DNA of 64,000 nucleotides. It comes from an uncultured Coprococcus sp. (GTDB lineage: Bacteria; Bacillota; Clostridia; Lachnospirales; Lachnospiraceae). The translations under genes and the position numbers were made by a program. The stretch is taken from NCBI GenBank assembly GCA_934277375.1, contig CAKQTZ010000002.1, positions 353,382-417,381 on the forward strand. The letters run 5' to 3'. This document shows positions 28,078 to 37,180 of the stretch, piece after piece. Position 1 is the first letter of the stretch. Every line of letters begins with the position of its first letter. A model generated the notes under the pieces. That model did not search any database, was not told the DNA's origin, and worked only from the letters and a program-made list of their open reading frames with translations.

Positions 28078-29823
28078 ATGGCATTTGACGGAATAGTGAT
28101 ATCGAACGTTGTCAGGGATATGAGGGACAAGCTGATAGATGGAAGGATATATAAGATATATCAGCCGGAAAAAGATGAACTCAATATAGTAATAAAAAAT
28201 AACAGAGAGAATTACAGGCTTTTAATGTCTGCCGATGCAAGCCTTCCGCTGATATACTTCCAGCAATCGGCAAAGGAAAATCCCATGACTGCGCCAAACT
28301 TCTGTATGCTCCTCAGAAAGCATATAAATAACGGCAGAATAATAGATATATATCAGCCTGGTTTTGAGCGTATAGTGGTGATGGTGATAGAGCACCTCGA
28401 TGAGCTGGGTGATCTGAAAAGAAAAAAACTCATAATTGAGATCATGGGAAAGCACAGCAATATAATATTTGCCACGGAAGAGAATGTGATAATAGACAGT
28501 ATAAAACATATATCCCATATGGTCAGCTCTGTGAGGGAGGTTCTTCCGGGAAGGAAGTACGAGTATCCGCCATCTGCGGGAAAAGTATCACCGATTGAGG
28601 TGACGGAGGAGGATTTTGAACACAGAGTCAGATCATCACCGACGAATATTATAAAAGCTATATACCAGAATATCACAGGATTTTCTCCGGTCATGGCCAG
28701 TGAGATAGCCTACAGGGCGGGGGTGGATGGCGGTATGTCAACGGACAGTCTTACCGGGGATGATCTGGACAGGATATATGACAATTTCAGCAGTATAGTG
28801 TCTGACATAAAGAGCGGAACATATACTCCTGAGATCGTGCTTGATGGATATACACCTGTGGAATTTTCATCAATACATCTTTCGATGTATAAAGATAAGA
28901 CTATAGAGTACAGGGATGAGATATCAAAGGTTCTTGATGAATATTTTTACAGAAAAAGTGCTGTGACAAGAATACGTCAGAAGTCGTCAGACCTTAGAAA
29001 GATAGTATCAAATGCGATTGAGAGAACCAGTAAGAAGTACGATCTGCAGTTGAAGCAGTTGAAGGATACTGAATCCAGAGAGAAATACAGGATATACGGT
29101 GAACTGATCAATACATATGGCTATGGCATTGAACAGGGAAGTGACAGCTTTGAGGCTCTTAATTACTATACCAATGAGATGATAAAGATTCCTTTGGATA
29201 AGACAGTGTCGGTGATGGACAACGCAAAACGCTACTTTGCAAAATACAACAAGCTCAAGCGAACGTATGAGGCGCTCACACAGCTCACGGTGGAAACCAG
29301 AAGTGAACTTGATCATCTTCAGTCGGTTCAGACATTCCTGGATATGGCGATAGATGAGAATTCCCTTACCCAGGTTAAGGAAGAGCTTATATCGTGTGGA
29401 TACATCAAGGGACACTATGGACATAAGGGAGGCAGGAAGACAGTCAGGACAAAGCCGTTGCACTATATTTCCAGTGATGGTTTTCATATGTATGTCGGCA
29501 AGAACAACATACAGAATGATGAGCTTACGTTCAAGCTGGCAAATGGCGGTGATATGTGGTTTCATGCTAAAAAAATGCCGGGCTCTCATGTGATAGTCAG
29601 ACTGGAGGGCGCGGGTGAACTTCCGGATTCCACCTATGAGGAGGCAGCCAGACTTGCTGCATATTATTCTTCCGGGCGCACCGCTCCTAAGGTAGAGGTT
29701 GACTACACCGAGAGAAGAAATATAAAAAAGCCGGCGGGAGCAAAGCCGGGATTTGTGATCTATCACACTAACTATTCTATGGTTGCTGAGCCGAGGATAA
29801 TCGGAATAGAGGAAGTACAATAA
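28078..29823 (+). CDS. rqcH: Rqc2/RqcH family NFACT protein (ribosome quality control)
   Basis: Binds obstructed large subunits and recruits tRNA-Ala to add C-terminal alanine tails that mark stalled chains for degradation. The 581 residues comprise NFACT-N (MAFDGIVISNVVRDMRDKL), helix-hairpin-helix and coiled-coil regions (about 290-430) and NFACT-R with MWFHAKKMPGSHVIVR and VDYTERRNIKKP. Residues 97-98 read Glu-Arg where the family's catalytic pair is Asp-Arg. ATG 28078 follows GGAGA; the upstream frame runs through the glgA terminator. Old annotations call this fibronectin-binding protein. Confidence 0.93.
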   Translation: MAFDGIVISNVVRDMRDKLIDGRIYKIYQPEKDELNIVIKNNRENYRLLMSADASLPLIYFQQSAKENPMTAPNFCMLLRKHINNGRIIDIYQPGFERIVVMVIEHLDELGDLKRKKLIIEIMGKHSNIIFATEENVIIDSIKHISHMVSSVREVLPGRKYEYPPSAGKVSPIEVTEEDFEHRVRSSPTNIIKAIYQNITGFSPVMASEIAYRAGVDGGMSTDSLTGDDLDRIYDNFSSIVSDIKSGTYTPEIVLDGYTPVEFSSIHLSMYKDKTIEYRDEISKVLDEYFYRKSAVTRIRQKSSDLRKIVSNAIERTSKKYDLQLKQLKDTESREKYRIYGELINTYGYGIEQGSDSFEALNYYTNEMIKIPLDKTVSVMDNAKRYFAKYNKLKRTYEALTQLTVETRSELDHLQSVQTFLDMAIDENSLTQVKEELISCGYIKGHYGHKGGRKTVRTKPLHYISSDGFHMYVGKNNIQNDELTFKLANGGDMWFHAKKMPGSHVIVRLEGAGELPDSTYEEAARLAAYYSSGRTAPKVEVDYTERRNIKKPAGAKPGFVIYHTNYSMVAEPRIIGIEEVQ

Positions 29824-29828
29824 ATAAT

Positions 29829-29857
29829 TTGATTTTTGAACAGGCGTGAAGTATAAT
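29829..29857 (+). promoter_or_regulatory. Promoter of the yicC-gmk-rpoZ genes
   Basis: TTGATT (29829-29834), 17-base spacer, perfect TATAAT (29852-29857). Confidence 0.7.
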
Positions 29858-29912
29858 ATATTATCTGTTATTAGGTTTTTATATTATATATGCCTTGACA
29901 TAGGAGACAGAA

Positions 29913-30791
29913 ATGGTAAAGAGTATGACGGGGTTTGGACGCAGTGAAAAGGTCACAGACTCATATAAGATAGTAGTAGAGATGAAATCGGTGAATCACA
30001 GATTCTGTGATATGAATATAAAACTTCCGAAGAAGATAAGTTTTTTTGAGACGAATATAAGAATGTATCTCAAGAAATATGTTGAAAGAGGCAAGGTTGA
30101 TGTGTTTGTCACTTACGAAGATTTCTCGGAGGATAATGTCAAGCTTAAGTATAACAAGGACGTGGCAGATAAATATATGGGGTATTTTGAAGAGATGGCC
30201 CATGATTTTGGAATAGAGAATAAGATAACTCCTGCTGTCCTTGGTGGTTTCCCAGATGTGTTTACAGTAGAGGAGCAGGCTATAGATCAGGATGAGCTGT
30301 GGAAGATACTAGTCACATCTCTCGATGAGGCAGCAGAGATGTTTGTCCAGTCGAGGATAACCGAGGGAGAAAATCTGAAAAGAGATATGATAGCAAAGCT
30401 TGATGGAATGCAGGCTGCTGTTGATTATATAGAGGAGATTTCCCCGAGGCTGGTGGAGAATTACAGACATAAGCTTACAGATAAGATCACAGAGGTACTC
30501 GATAATCCGGTTATAGATGAGAACAGGATAGCAACAGAGGTGGTCATCTATGCAGATAAGATATGTGTGGACGAGGAAACGGTCAGGCTGAAAAGTCATA
30601 TAAGTAGTACAAAGAAGATACTGGAGAATGGCGGAAGCGTTGGAAGAAAGCTTGATTTTATAGCTCAGGAAATGAACAGAGAGGCGAATACAATTTTGTC
30701 CAAGGCCAATTCACTGGATGTATCTGATAAGGCGATCCAGCTAAAGACAGACATAGAAAAGGTTAGAGAACAGATTCAGAATCTTGAATAG
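29913..30791 (+). CDS. YicC/YloC family endoribonuclease
   Basis: A 292-residue protein with the YicC start MVKSMTGFGRSE and the C-terminal DUF1732 segment (GRKLDFIAQEMNREANTILSKAN, described in pieces: GRKLDFIAQEMNRE then ANTILSKANS). Family members are divalent-metal-dependent endoribonucleases implicated in small-RNA and mRNA turnover. The gene lies directly before gmk; in Bacillus and many Clostridia remA lies between them, but there is no room for it here. The start follows AGGAGA (29901-29906). Confidence 0.93.
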   Translation: MVKSMTGFGRSEKVTDSYKIVVEMKSVNHRFCDMNIKLPKKISFFETNIRMYLKKYVERGKVDVFVTYEDFSEDNVKLKYNKDVADKYMGYFEEMAHDFGIENKITPAVLGGFPDVFTVEEQAIDQDELWKILVTSLDEAAEMFVQSRITEGENLKRDMIAKLDGMQAAVDYIEEISPRLVENYRHKLTDKITEVLDNPVIDENRIATEVVIYADKICVDEETVRLKSHISSTKKILENGGSVGRKLDFIAQEMNREANTILSKANSLDVSDKAIQLKTDIEKVREQIQNLE

Positions 30792-30828
30792 CAGGTATAA
30801 CATTTTATTTGATTTGAGGTATAAAGAG

Positions 30829-31467
30829 ATGGCGGATAAGAAGACAAAGAGAGGGTCACTCATAGTGATCTCAGGTTTCTCAGGTGTTGGTAAAGGAACG
30901 GTGGTCAAGAGACTTGTGTCGGACTTTGGATACAATCTCTCAGTTTCAGCTACGACAAGGGCACCTAGAGAGGGCGAGGTAGATGGAAGAGAGTATTATT
31001 TCATGGATCGTGGTGACTTTGAGAATCTCATAGATTATGGCGGGTTTATAGAGTGGACACAGTACGTTGAGAATTATTATGGAACCCCAAAGAAATATGT
31101 GGAAGAAAGTCTTGCAGAGGGAAAAAATGTTATACTCGAGATAGAAGTGATGGGAGCTCTTAATGTAAAAAAGCAGTTCCCTGATGCTTTGCTTATATTT
31201 ATATCGGCACCAAGCATAGCAGAACTTAGAAACAGACTTACCGGAAGGGGAACAGAGTCTGAGGAGACTATACTGAAGAGGCTTCGCAAGGCAACTGAAG
31301 AAGCTGAAGATATGGACAAGTATGACTATGTGATAGTGAATGATGATCTGGATGAATGTATACATACTGTTGATTCTGTGATCAAGAGTTATGGATGCAG
31401 GAGAGAGAATCAGCTTGATTATATAGCAGGAATAAAAGAAGAACTTGCAGAGATAAAGAAACTCTGA
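30829..31467 (+). CDS. gmk: Guanylate kinase
   Basis: Phosphorylates GMP to GDP. The 212-residue protein has the P-loop SGFSGVGKGT, GMP-binding VSATTRAPREGEVDGREYYF and the lid/adenine region RLTGRGTESEE. ATG 30829 fits the family N-terminus (ADKKTKRGSLIVISG); the frame is open from 30784, overlapping yicC. TGAGG lies 10-14 bases upstream. Part of the yicC-gmk-rpoZ cluster. Confidence 0.96.
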   Translation: MADKKTKRGSLIVISGFSGVGKGTVVKRLVSDFGYNLSVSATTRAPREGEVDGREYYFMDRGDFENLIDYGGFIEWTQYVENYYGTPKKYVEESLAEGKNVILEIEVMGALNVKKQFPDALLIFISAPSIAELRNRLTGRGTESEETILKRLRKATEEAEDMDKYDYVIVNDDLDECIHTVDSVIKSYGCRRENQLDYIAGIKEELAEIKKL

Positions 31468-31536
31468 TAAATTAGACACGATAACTTTTGTAAATGATCA
31501 TATAAATAAATATATTTAGAAAGGGGATATAATATT

Positions 31537-31776
31537 ATGTTACATCCATCATACACAGATTTAATGTCAGTAGTTAATGCAGAGGTTGAGCCTGGTGAGC
31601 AGCCTGTGGTAAACAGCAGATATTCAATAGTTCTTGCAACAGCTAAGAGAGCAAGAGAGATCATCGATGGACAGGAGCCTCTTGTGGCTGCAGATCCAAA
31701 GAAGAAGCCATTGTCTATAGCTGTTGATGAGCTTTATCATGGTAAGGTAAAGATCGTTGGAGCAGATGAAGACTGA
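31537..31776 (+). CDS. rpoZ: DNA-directed RNA polymerase omega subunit
   Basis: A 79-residue subunit that clamps the beta-prime C-terminus. It has the omega core NSRYSIVLATAKRAREI followed by KKPLSIAVDELYHGKV. GGGGAT precedes the ATG after AAAGG. Position after gmk is canonical. A clear terminator follows. Confidence 0.94.
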   Translation: MLHPSYTDLMSVVNAEVEPGEQPVVNSRYSIVLATAKRAREIIDGQEPLVAADPKKKPLSIAVDELYHGKVKIVGADED

Positions 31777-31811
31777 TCATATTTACCAGGAGATAACTAG
31801 CAGATGAGACT

Positions 31812-31846
31812 GGAGGCTGGAGCGAGTGAGCACAGCCTCCATTTTT
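31812..31846 (+). terminator. Rho-independent terminator after rpoZ
   Basis: GGAGGCTG pairs with CAGCCTCC around 13 bases, followed by ATTTTT. Confidence 0.9.
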
Positions 31847-31926
31847 CGTAAGGAAGAACCTGCACACATATCTATATATGGCATAATTAATCATATAGCG
31901 AAAAATGTCGTATATGGGGGTCGACC

Positions 31927-33486
31927 ATGGTAGCTGCAAGTCTATTCGATGGGGTCATATATGATCTCATGAGCGGTGATCTCGATACAGAGGTTCTGGA
32001 TATAGTGGACGATTCGCGCACAGTTACAGACGGTGCGGTCTTTGTGTGCAGGAGAGGAACTGTCACAGATGGACACAATTATATAGATGATGCTATGATC
32101 CGTGGCGCAGTCGGGATCGTGATCACCGAGGAGTACGTCGTGGAGACTGAGGGATCCTGCAAATGGGACCGGAGAAAACCATTTATAGTGAAGATATATG
32201 ACTACAGAAAAAGCATTGGAATAATGTGCAATAATTTCTGGGGAGCCCCTTCGAGACAGATGACCATGATTGCTGTCACCGGAACAAAGGGTAAAACCAC
32301 AGTGGCATATATGATAAAACATATGCTTGACGTAAGTGGCAGGAGATGTGGACTGGTGGGGACTATAGAGATAGATGATGGAGTCTCCAGTGTCCGTTCA
32401 CTCAATACAACTCCGGGAATCATATATCTGTACAGAAAGCTGGCAGACATGGTGGATCATGGCTTGAAATACTGTGTTATGGAGGTGTCATCACAGGGGA
32501 TGATGCATGGCAGAGTGGCTGGGGTGGACTTTGATGTCGGTGTATTTACAAATCTTTCGCCAGATCACATGGGAAAAGGTGAGCATCGTACATTTGAGGA
32601 GTATGAAAGGTGGAAAAGGGCTCTGGCGGGGGTGTGCAGGCTTGCTGTGATAAATGGCGGGGATGTATATGCAGCGTGCTTTGAACAGTCGGCAAAAGAA
32701 GCTGATATACCGGTCATATATTATGGCATGGGTAGAGAAGTGTGGCATTGTGATCCGCAAAATGATCCGGTATATATGGCCGGTGATATACACCTGAAGG
32801 AGGATGCGTGTGTCATGGGGACCCGGTTTGAACTTTACACGCCATACAATGAAGTGCTGTGCATTTCGGTGGGAATACCCGGTGAGTTTAATGCATGTAA
32901 TGCCATAGCAGCAATTGTTGTTGGGGACATACTGGGAATACCATCAGATATATCTGTGAGATCACTGTGGGATGTGAGGATAAGTGGAAGACTGGAATCT
33001 GTAATGGTGTCACCCGGTATCCGTGTAGTCATAGATTATGCCCATAATCCTGTAAGCCTAAAAAGTGTGCTGGCCGCGTTGGCTAGATATAGTCACAAAA
33101 GAATGATATGCGTGTTTGGATGTGGCGGAAACCGGTCTGTCGGACGAAGGTATGGGATGGGACTGGTGTCTGGAATCATGGCAGATATGACTGTTATCAC
33201 AAGTGATAATCCTCGGTGGGAGGATCCTGAAACCATCATGGCGGACATAGAAAAAGGTGTAATAGCTTCTGGAAGTAACATGTATGTCAAGATACCAGAC
33301 AGAAAAAAAGCGATAGAATTCGCACTTGACAGTGCTGGGAAAGGCGATATGATACTGCTGGCCGGTAAAGGCCATGAGACGTATCAGGAGATATGTGGAC
33401 AGAGAATACACATGGATGAAAGAGAACTTATACGACAGATATTGGAGGAAGAGAATGGGAGAATTATATGCAGACGTGATAATTGA
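31927..33486 (+). CDS. murE: MurE-type UDP-MurNAc-tripeptide synthetase (divergent)
   Basis: ATP-dependent Mur ligase of 519 residues that adds the third amino acid to UDP-MurNAc-dipeptide. N-terminal UDP domain has IVDDSRTVTDGAVFVC; the central ATPase has TGTKGKTT, TTPG and MEVSSQG; the C-terminal domain has IDYAHNPVS, the SDNPR motif that in MurE recognises meso-diaminopimelate, and LLAGKGHETYQE. In place of the usual DHLDYHGT-type motif it reads SPDHMGKGEHRTFEEY, while the following Lys is kept. It occupies the slot between rpoZ and priA where coaBC lies in Bacillus. priA begins inside its last 32 bases. It may be the sole MurE or a second paralogue. Confidence 0.8.
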   Translation: MVAASLFDGVIYDLMSGDLDTEVLDIVDDSRTVTDGAVFVCRRGTVTDGHNYIDDAMIRGAVGIVITEEYVVETEGSCKWDRRKPFIVKIYDYRKSIGIMCNNFWGAPSRQMTMIAVTGTKGKTTVAYMIKHMLDVSGRRCGLVGTIEIDDGVSSVRSLNTTPGIIYLYRKLADMVDHGLKYCVMEVSSQGMMHGRVAGVDFDVGVFTNLSPDHMGKGEHRTFEEYERWKRALAGVCRLAVINGGDVYAACFEQSAKEADIPVIYYGMGREVWHCDPQNDPVYMAGDIHLKEDACVMGTRFELYTPYNEVLCISVGIPGEFNACNAIAAIVVGDILGIPSDISVRSLWDVRISGRLESVMVSPGIRVVIDYAHNPVSLKSVLAALARYSHKRMICVFGCGGNRSVGRRYGMGLVSGIMADMTVITSDNPRWEDPETIMADIEKGVIASGSNMYVKIPDRKKAIEFALDSAGKGDMILLAGKGHETYQEICGQRIHMDERELIRQILEEENGRIICRRDN

Positions 33487-35713
33487 TATATCTCATGAAG
33501 CGGTTGATCGCGTGTTCCAGTATATTATCCCGGAGAAACTTCAGGATAAGGTAAAAACAGGATGTCAGGTGAATATACCATTTGGCAGGGGCAATACTAT
33601 CCGCAAAGGGTACGTGATAGGCATAACGGAGTCGTGTGAGTATGACAGGACAAGAATAAAACCGATAGAGTCGGTATGTACGGAGGGCGTTGCCGTGGAG
33701 GGCAGACTGCTTGCACTGGCAGTGTGGATCAAAGAGAATTATGGATCCACAATGATAAATGCCATACAGACGGTAATGCCGGTCAGAAAGACGGTGAAGG
33801 CTGTGGTGGTAAGGTATGTAATTCTTACTGCTGAAAATTATGATGAGATAGAATACAGATATATGAAGAAGAACGCGAAGGCAAAACTCCGTCTACTCAG
33901 GGCGCTGAAGGCCAGACAGGTGATCCCGATGAGTGAGGTTACTGGAAGCCTGGGCGTTACATCCCAGACTGTGAAGGCGATGCAGGAAGAGGGAACTGTG
34001 GCTGTATCTGAAGATTCCAGATACAGGGATGTCATATCTGATAATATAAAGGGCTCGAATGTATCGGAAAACGATATAAAACTGAACGATATACAACAAA
34101 GTCTGGTGGATGAATTCACAGTTGATTACATGAGCGGACATAGGTATACATATCTTCTGCATGGTGTCACTGGCAGTGGAAAGACAGAGGTATATGTCAG
34201 ATGTATTCAGAAGGTAGTAGAGGCGGGAAAACAGGCAATTGTGCTGATACCGGAAATATCCCTGACATATCAGACTGTGCGGTATTTCACCAGGTATTTT
34301 GGCGACCGTGTAACATTTGTCAATTCCAGGCTGAGCGGAGGGGAACGATATGATCAGTTTGAACGGGCGAAAAAAGGCGAGGTGGATGTGGTCATAGGTC
34401 CCAGATCGGCTCTCTTTACTCCATTTGACAGGCTTGGACTGATAATTGTTGATGAGGAGCATGAAAGCAGTTATAAAAGCGATAATCCACCAAAATACCA
34501 CGCCAGGGAGACCGCTCTGGAGCGTGCGCGACTTGAGGGGGCGAGTGTGATTCTCGGATCGGCAACCCCGTCTGTGGAGAGCTACAAGCGTGCTCTGGCT
34601 GGCGAATTCAAGCTGTGGACTATGGATGAAAGAATTGCAGGCCGGTCTATGGCGGAGACGAGCATAGTTGATCTGAGAGATGAGCTTAGAAAGGGAAACA
34701 GATCGATCATAAGCGATGAGTTGGCCAGGGACATAGCTGACAGACTCGGCCGCAGGGAGCAGGTCATGCTCTTCATTAATAAGAGGGGATACAATAGTTT
34801 TGTGTCGTGCAGAAATTGCGGCGAGGCGGTGAAATGTCCTCACTGTGATGTATCCATGACCAAACATTCCGGACACGGAGGCTCGGAAGAGAGACTTATA
34901 TGTCATTATTGTGGCTACAGTATCCCTGAGCCGAGGACATGCCCTTCGTGTGGTTCTAAGCTTATAGGAGGGTACGGCGTTGGAACAGAGAAGGTCGAGC
35001 AGGAGATACACAGGATGTTTCCAGACGCTGTTACCCTGAGGATGGATAGGGATACAACGTCAAAAAAAGGAACATACGAGAGTATCCTTGAAAGCTTTGG
35101 CAAGGGTGAGGCGGATGTGCTCATAGGAACACAGATGATAGTGAAGGGACATGATTTTGCAAATGTCACGCTGGTTGGCATCCTGCTGGCAGATCTTACA
35201 CTGTTTTCGGGAGACTACCGGGCCGGGGAGAGAACGTTTGACCTCCTGACCCAGGCGGCGGGAAGGGCAGGTCGCGGAGTAGTGCCGGGAAAGGTCATCA
35301 TACAGACATACAAGCCGGAAAATTATGCGATAAAGGCTGCAGCAGCACAGGATTATCGAGCTTTCTATGATGTGGAGGAATCCTACCGTATGATCATGAG
35401 ATACCCTCCGGAGTGGAATATGCTTGTTATCATGGCTGTGGGACTTCGTGAAGAACAGCTTGCCAATATAATGGATAGGATGTATTCTCTTATAAGAGAA
35501 AAATACGTGGGTATCCGTAAGCTGGCTGTGGTGGGACCATCTGAGCCTGCTATATCCAGAATAAAGGATATGTACAGACGTGTGCTTTATATAAAACATC
35601 AGGATTACAGTGTACTGGTGGACATAAAGGACTACATAGAGGACTGGCTGAGAGACTCGGGGCAGGATGAGGTCAGCGTATTCTTTGATTTTAACCCTGT
35701 AAATATGTATTAG
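33455..35713 (+). CDS. priA: Primosomal replication-restart helicase PriA
   Basis: A 752-residue DNA helicase that reloads the replisome at abandoned forks. The N-terminal fork-binding domain is followed by Walker A GVTGSGKTEVY, II VDEEHESSYKSD, zinc-binding Cys pairs (CRNC, CPHC, CHYC, CPSC) and the helicase C motif QAAGRAGRG. ATG 33455 lies inside murE (32-base overlap) with TTGGAGG just before it; the open frame reaches 33374 but only the later start fits the family. Confidence 0.96.
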   Translation: MGELYADVIIDISHEAVDRVFQYIIPEKLQDKVKTGCQVNIPFGRGNTIRKGYVIGITESCEYDRTRIKPIESVCTEGVAVEGRLLALAVWIKENYGSTMINAIQTVMPVRKTVKAVVVRYVILTAENYDEIEYRYMKKNAKAKLRLLRALKARQVIPMSEVTGSLGVTSQTVKAMQEEGTVAVSEDSRYRDVISDNIKGSNVSENDIKLNDIQQSLVDEFTVDYMSGHRYTYLLHGVTGSGKTEVYVRCIQKVVEAGKQAIVLIPEISLTYQTVRYFTRYFGDRVTFVNSRLSGGERYDQFERAKKGEVDVVIGPRSALFTPFDRLGLIIVDEEHESSYKSDNPPKYHARETALERARLEGASVILGSATPSVESYKRALAGEFKLWTMDERIAGRSMAETSIVDLRDELRKGNRSIISDELARDIADRLGRREQVMLFINKRGYNSFVSCRNCGEAVKCPHCDVSMTKHSGHGGSEERLICHYCGYSIPEPRTCPSCGSKLIGGYGVGTEKVEQEIHRMFPDAVTLRMDRDTTSKKGTYESILESFGKGEADVLIGTQMIVKGHDFANVTLVGILLADLTLFSGDYRAGERTFDLLTQAAGRAGRGVVPGKVIIQTYKPENYAIKAAAAQDYRAFYDVEESYRMIMRYPPEWNMLVIMAVGLREEQLANIMDRMYSLIREKYVGIRKLAVVGPSEPAISRIKDMYRRVLYIKHQDYSVLVDIKDYIEDWLRDSGQDEVSVFFDFNPVNMY

Positions 35714-35731
35714 TGAAAAGGAGAAAATGAT

Positions 35732-36199
35732 ATGGCTATAAGAAATATAAGACTTGACGGTGATGATATACTCAGGAAGATATGCAGACCTGTAAAGAAC
35801 ATGGATGACAGGACACTCACTCTTATAGATGATATGTTTGATACTATGTATGAGGCTAATGGAGTCGGTCTGGCAGCGCCGCAGGTTGGAATATTAAAGA
35901 GAATAGTAGTCATAGATGTAGGAGATGACAATCCGCTGTGCCTTGTCAATCCGGAGATCATAGAAGCTGATGGAGAGCAGACCGGTGAAGAGGGCTGCCT
36001 GAGCCTTCCGGGAAAGTTTGGAACGGTGACCAGACCTATGCATGTTGTGTGCAAGGCATATGATGAGAACATGGAGGAGTTCACGGTTGAGGGTGAGGGC
36101 CTCCTTGCAAGAGCGATATGCCATGAGCTTGATCACCTTGACGGAAAGCTCTATAAGGATCTCGTTGAGGATGGACTGCACGAGGTTGAGGCTAATTAG
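35732..36199 (+). CDS. def: Peptide deformylase
   Basis: Iron-type metalloenzyme that removes the N-formyl group from new proteins. The 155-residue protein carries all three motifs: GVGLAAPQVG, EEGCLSLPG (metal Cys) and HELDHLDG (metal His pair and catalytic Glu). AAGGAG precedes the ATG. Followed by fmt, which performs the opposite reaction on the initiator tRNA. Confidence 0.97.
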   Translation: MAIRNIRLDGDDILRKICRPVKNMDDRTLTLIDDMFDTMYEANGVGLAAPQVGILKRIVVIDVGDDNPLCLVNPEIIEADGEQTGEEGCLSLPGKFGTVTRPMHVVCKAYDENMEEFTVEGEGLLARAICHELDHLDGKLYKDLVEDGLHEVEAN

Positions 36200-36232
36200 T
36201 ATTGGCCTGATCGGCGACAAGGAGGAGATCAG

Positions 36233-37159
36233 ATGAGAGTAATATATATGGGAACACCGGATTTTGCGGTGTATGCGCTTAGATCGATAGTGGAGGCTGG
36301 TCATGATGTAGTTGCGTGCTTCACACAGCCTGATAAGGCAAAGGGAAGAAGTAAGGCCCTTAAGCCTACACCTGTGAAGGTTCAGGCAATGGAGTATGAT
36401 ATACCTGTATATCAGCCTGTAAAGCTCAGAGAGCAGGAAAATGTGGATATAATCGCAAAGTATGATCCTGATGTGATAGTTGTGGCAGCGTATGGACAGA
36501 TCCTGCCTGAGAGCATACTGAATATACCGAGGTATGGATGTATTAATATACATGCATCACTTTTGCCCAAGTACCGTGGTGCGGCGCCTATAGAATGGGC
36601 CATCATCGATGGCGAGAAGGAGACGGGAGTCACTACCATGTATATGGCAAAGGGGCTTGACACAGGGGATATGATCGAACATTCTGTCGTAAGTATAGGG
36701 GATGATGATACAGGGGAGACTCTGACAGAGAAGCTTGCAGAGGCAGGCGCTGAACTTATATTGTCTACGCTTACCGGACTTGAGGACGGAACAGCCACGA
36801 AAACCCCACAGGATGACAGTCTCAGCTGCTATGCTTCCATGCTGACTAAGGATATGGGAGATATTGATTTTACCCAGCCTGCTGATAAGATAGAGCGGCT
36901 TGTGAGGGGGCTTCAGCCATGGCCATGTGCATACACGAAGATAAATGGTAAAAACGTGAAAATATACGCGGCGAAGGTTGTAGGCTGTGAGAATGGTGGG
37001 CAGCCGGGAGATATAGTTTCTGTTACCAAGAAATCATTTGCCATAGCGTGTGGACACGATGCCATTCAGATTATGAGACTTCAGCCAGAGGGCAAGAAAC
37101 CTATGGATGCAGCGGCATTCCTTGCAGGAAACAAGCTTGAAACCGGACAGCACATATGA
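36233..37159 (+). CDS. fmt: Methionyl-tRNA formyltransferase
   Basis: Formylates Met-tRNAi from 10-formyltetrahydrofolate. The 308 residues include the Rossmann start VIYMGTPDFAV, the catalytic NIHASLLPKYRGAAPI with Asn and His, and a C-terminal OB-like tRNA-binding domain (QPWPCAYTKINGKNVKIY). GGAGGAG lies upstream of the ATG. Part of def-fmt-rsmB. Confidence 0.97.
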   Translation: MRVIYMGTPDFAVYALRSIVEAGHDVVACFTQPDKAKGRSKALKPTPVKVQAMEYDIPVYQPVKLREQENVDIIAKYDPDVIVVAAYGQILPESILNIPRYGCINIHASLLPKYRGAAPIEWAIIDGEKETGVTTMYMAKGLDTGDMIEHSVVSIGDDDTGETLTEKLAEAGAELILSTLTGLEDGTATKTPQDDSLSCYASMLTKDMGDIDFTQPADKIERLVRGLQPWPCAYTKINGKNVKIYAAKVVGCENGGQPGDIVSVTKKSFAIACGHDAIQIMRLQPEGKKPMDAAAFLAGNKLETGQHI

Positions 37160-37180
37160 TGCAGATAGGATAGGATTATT

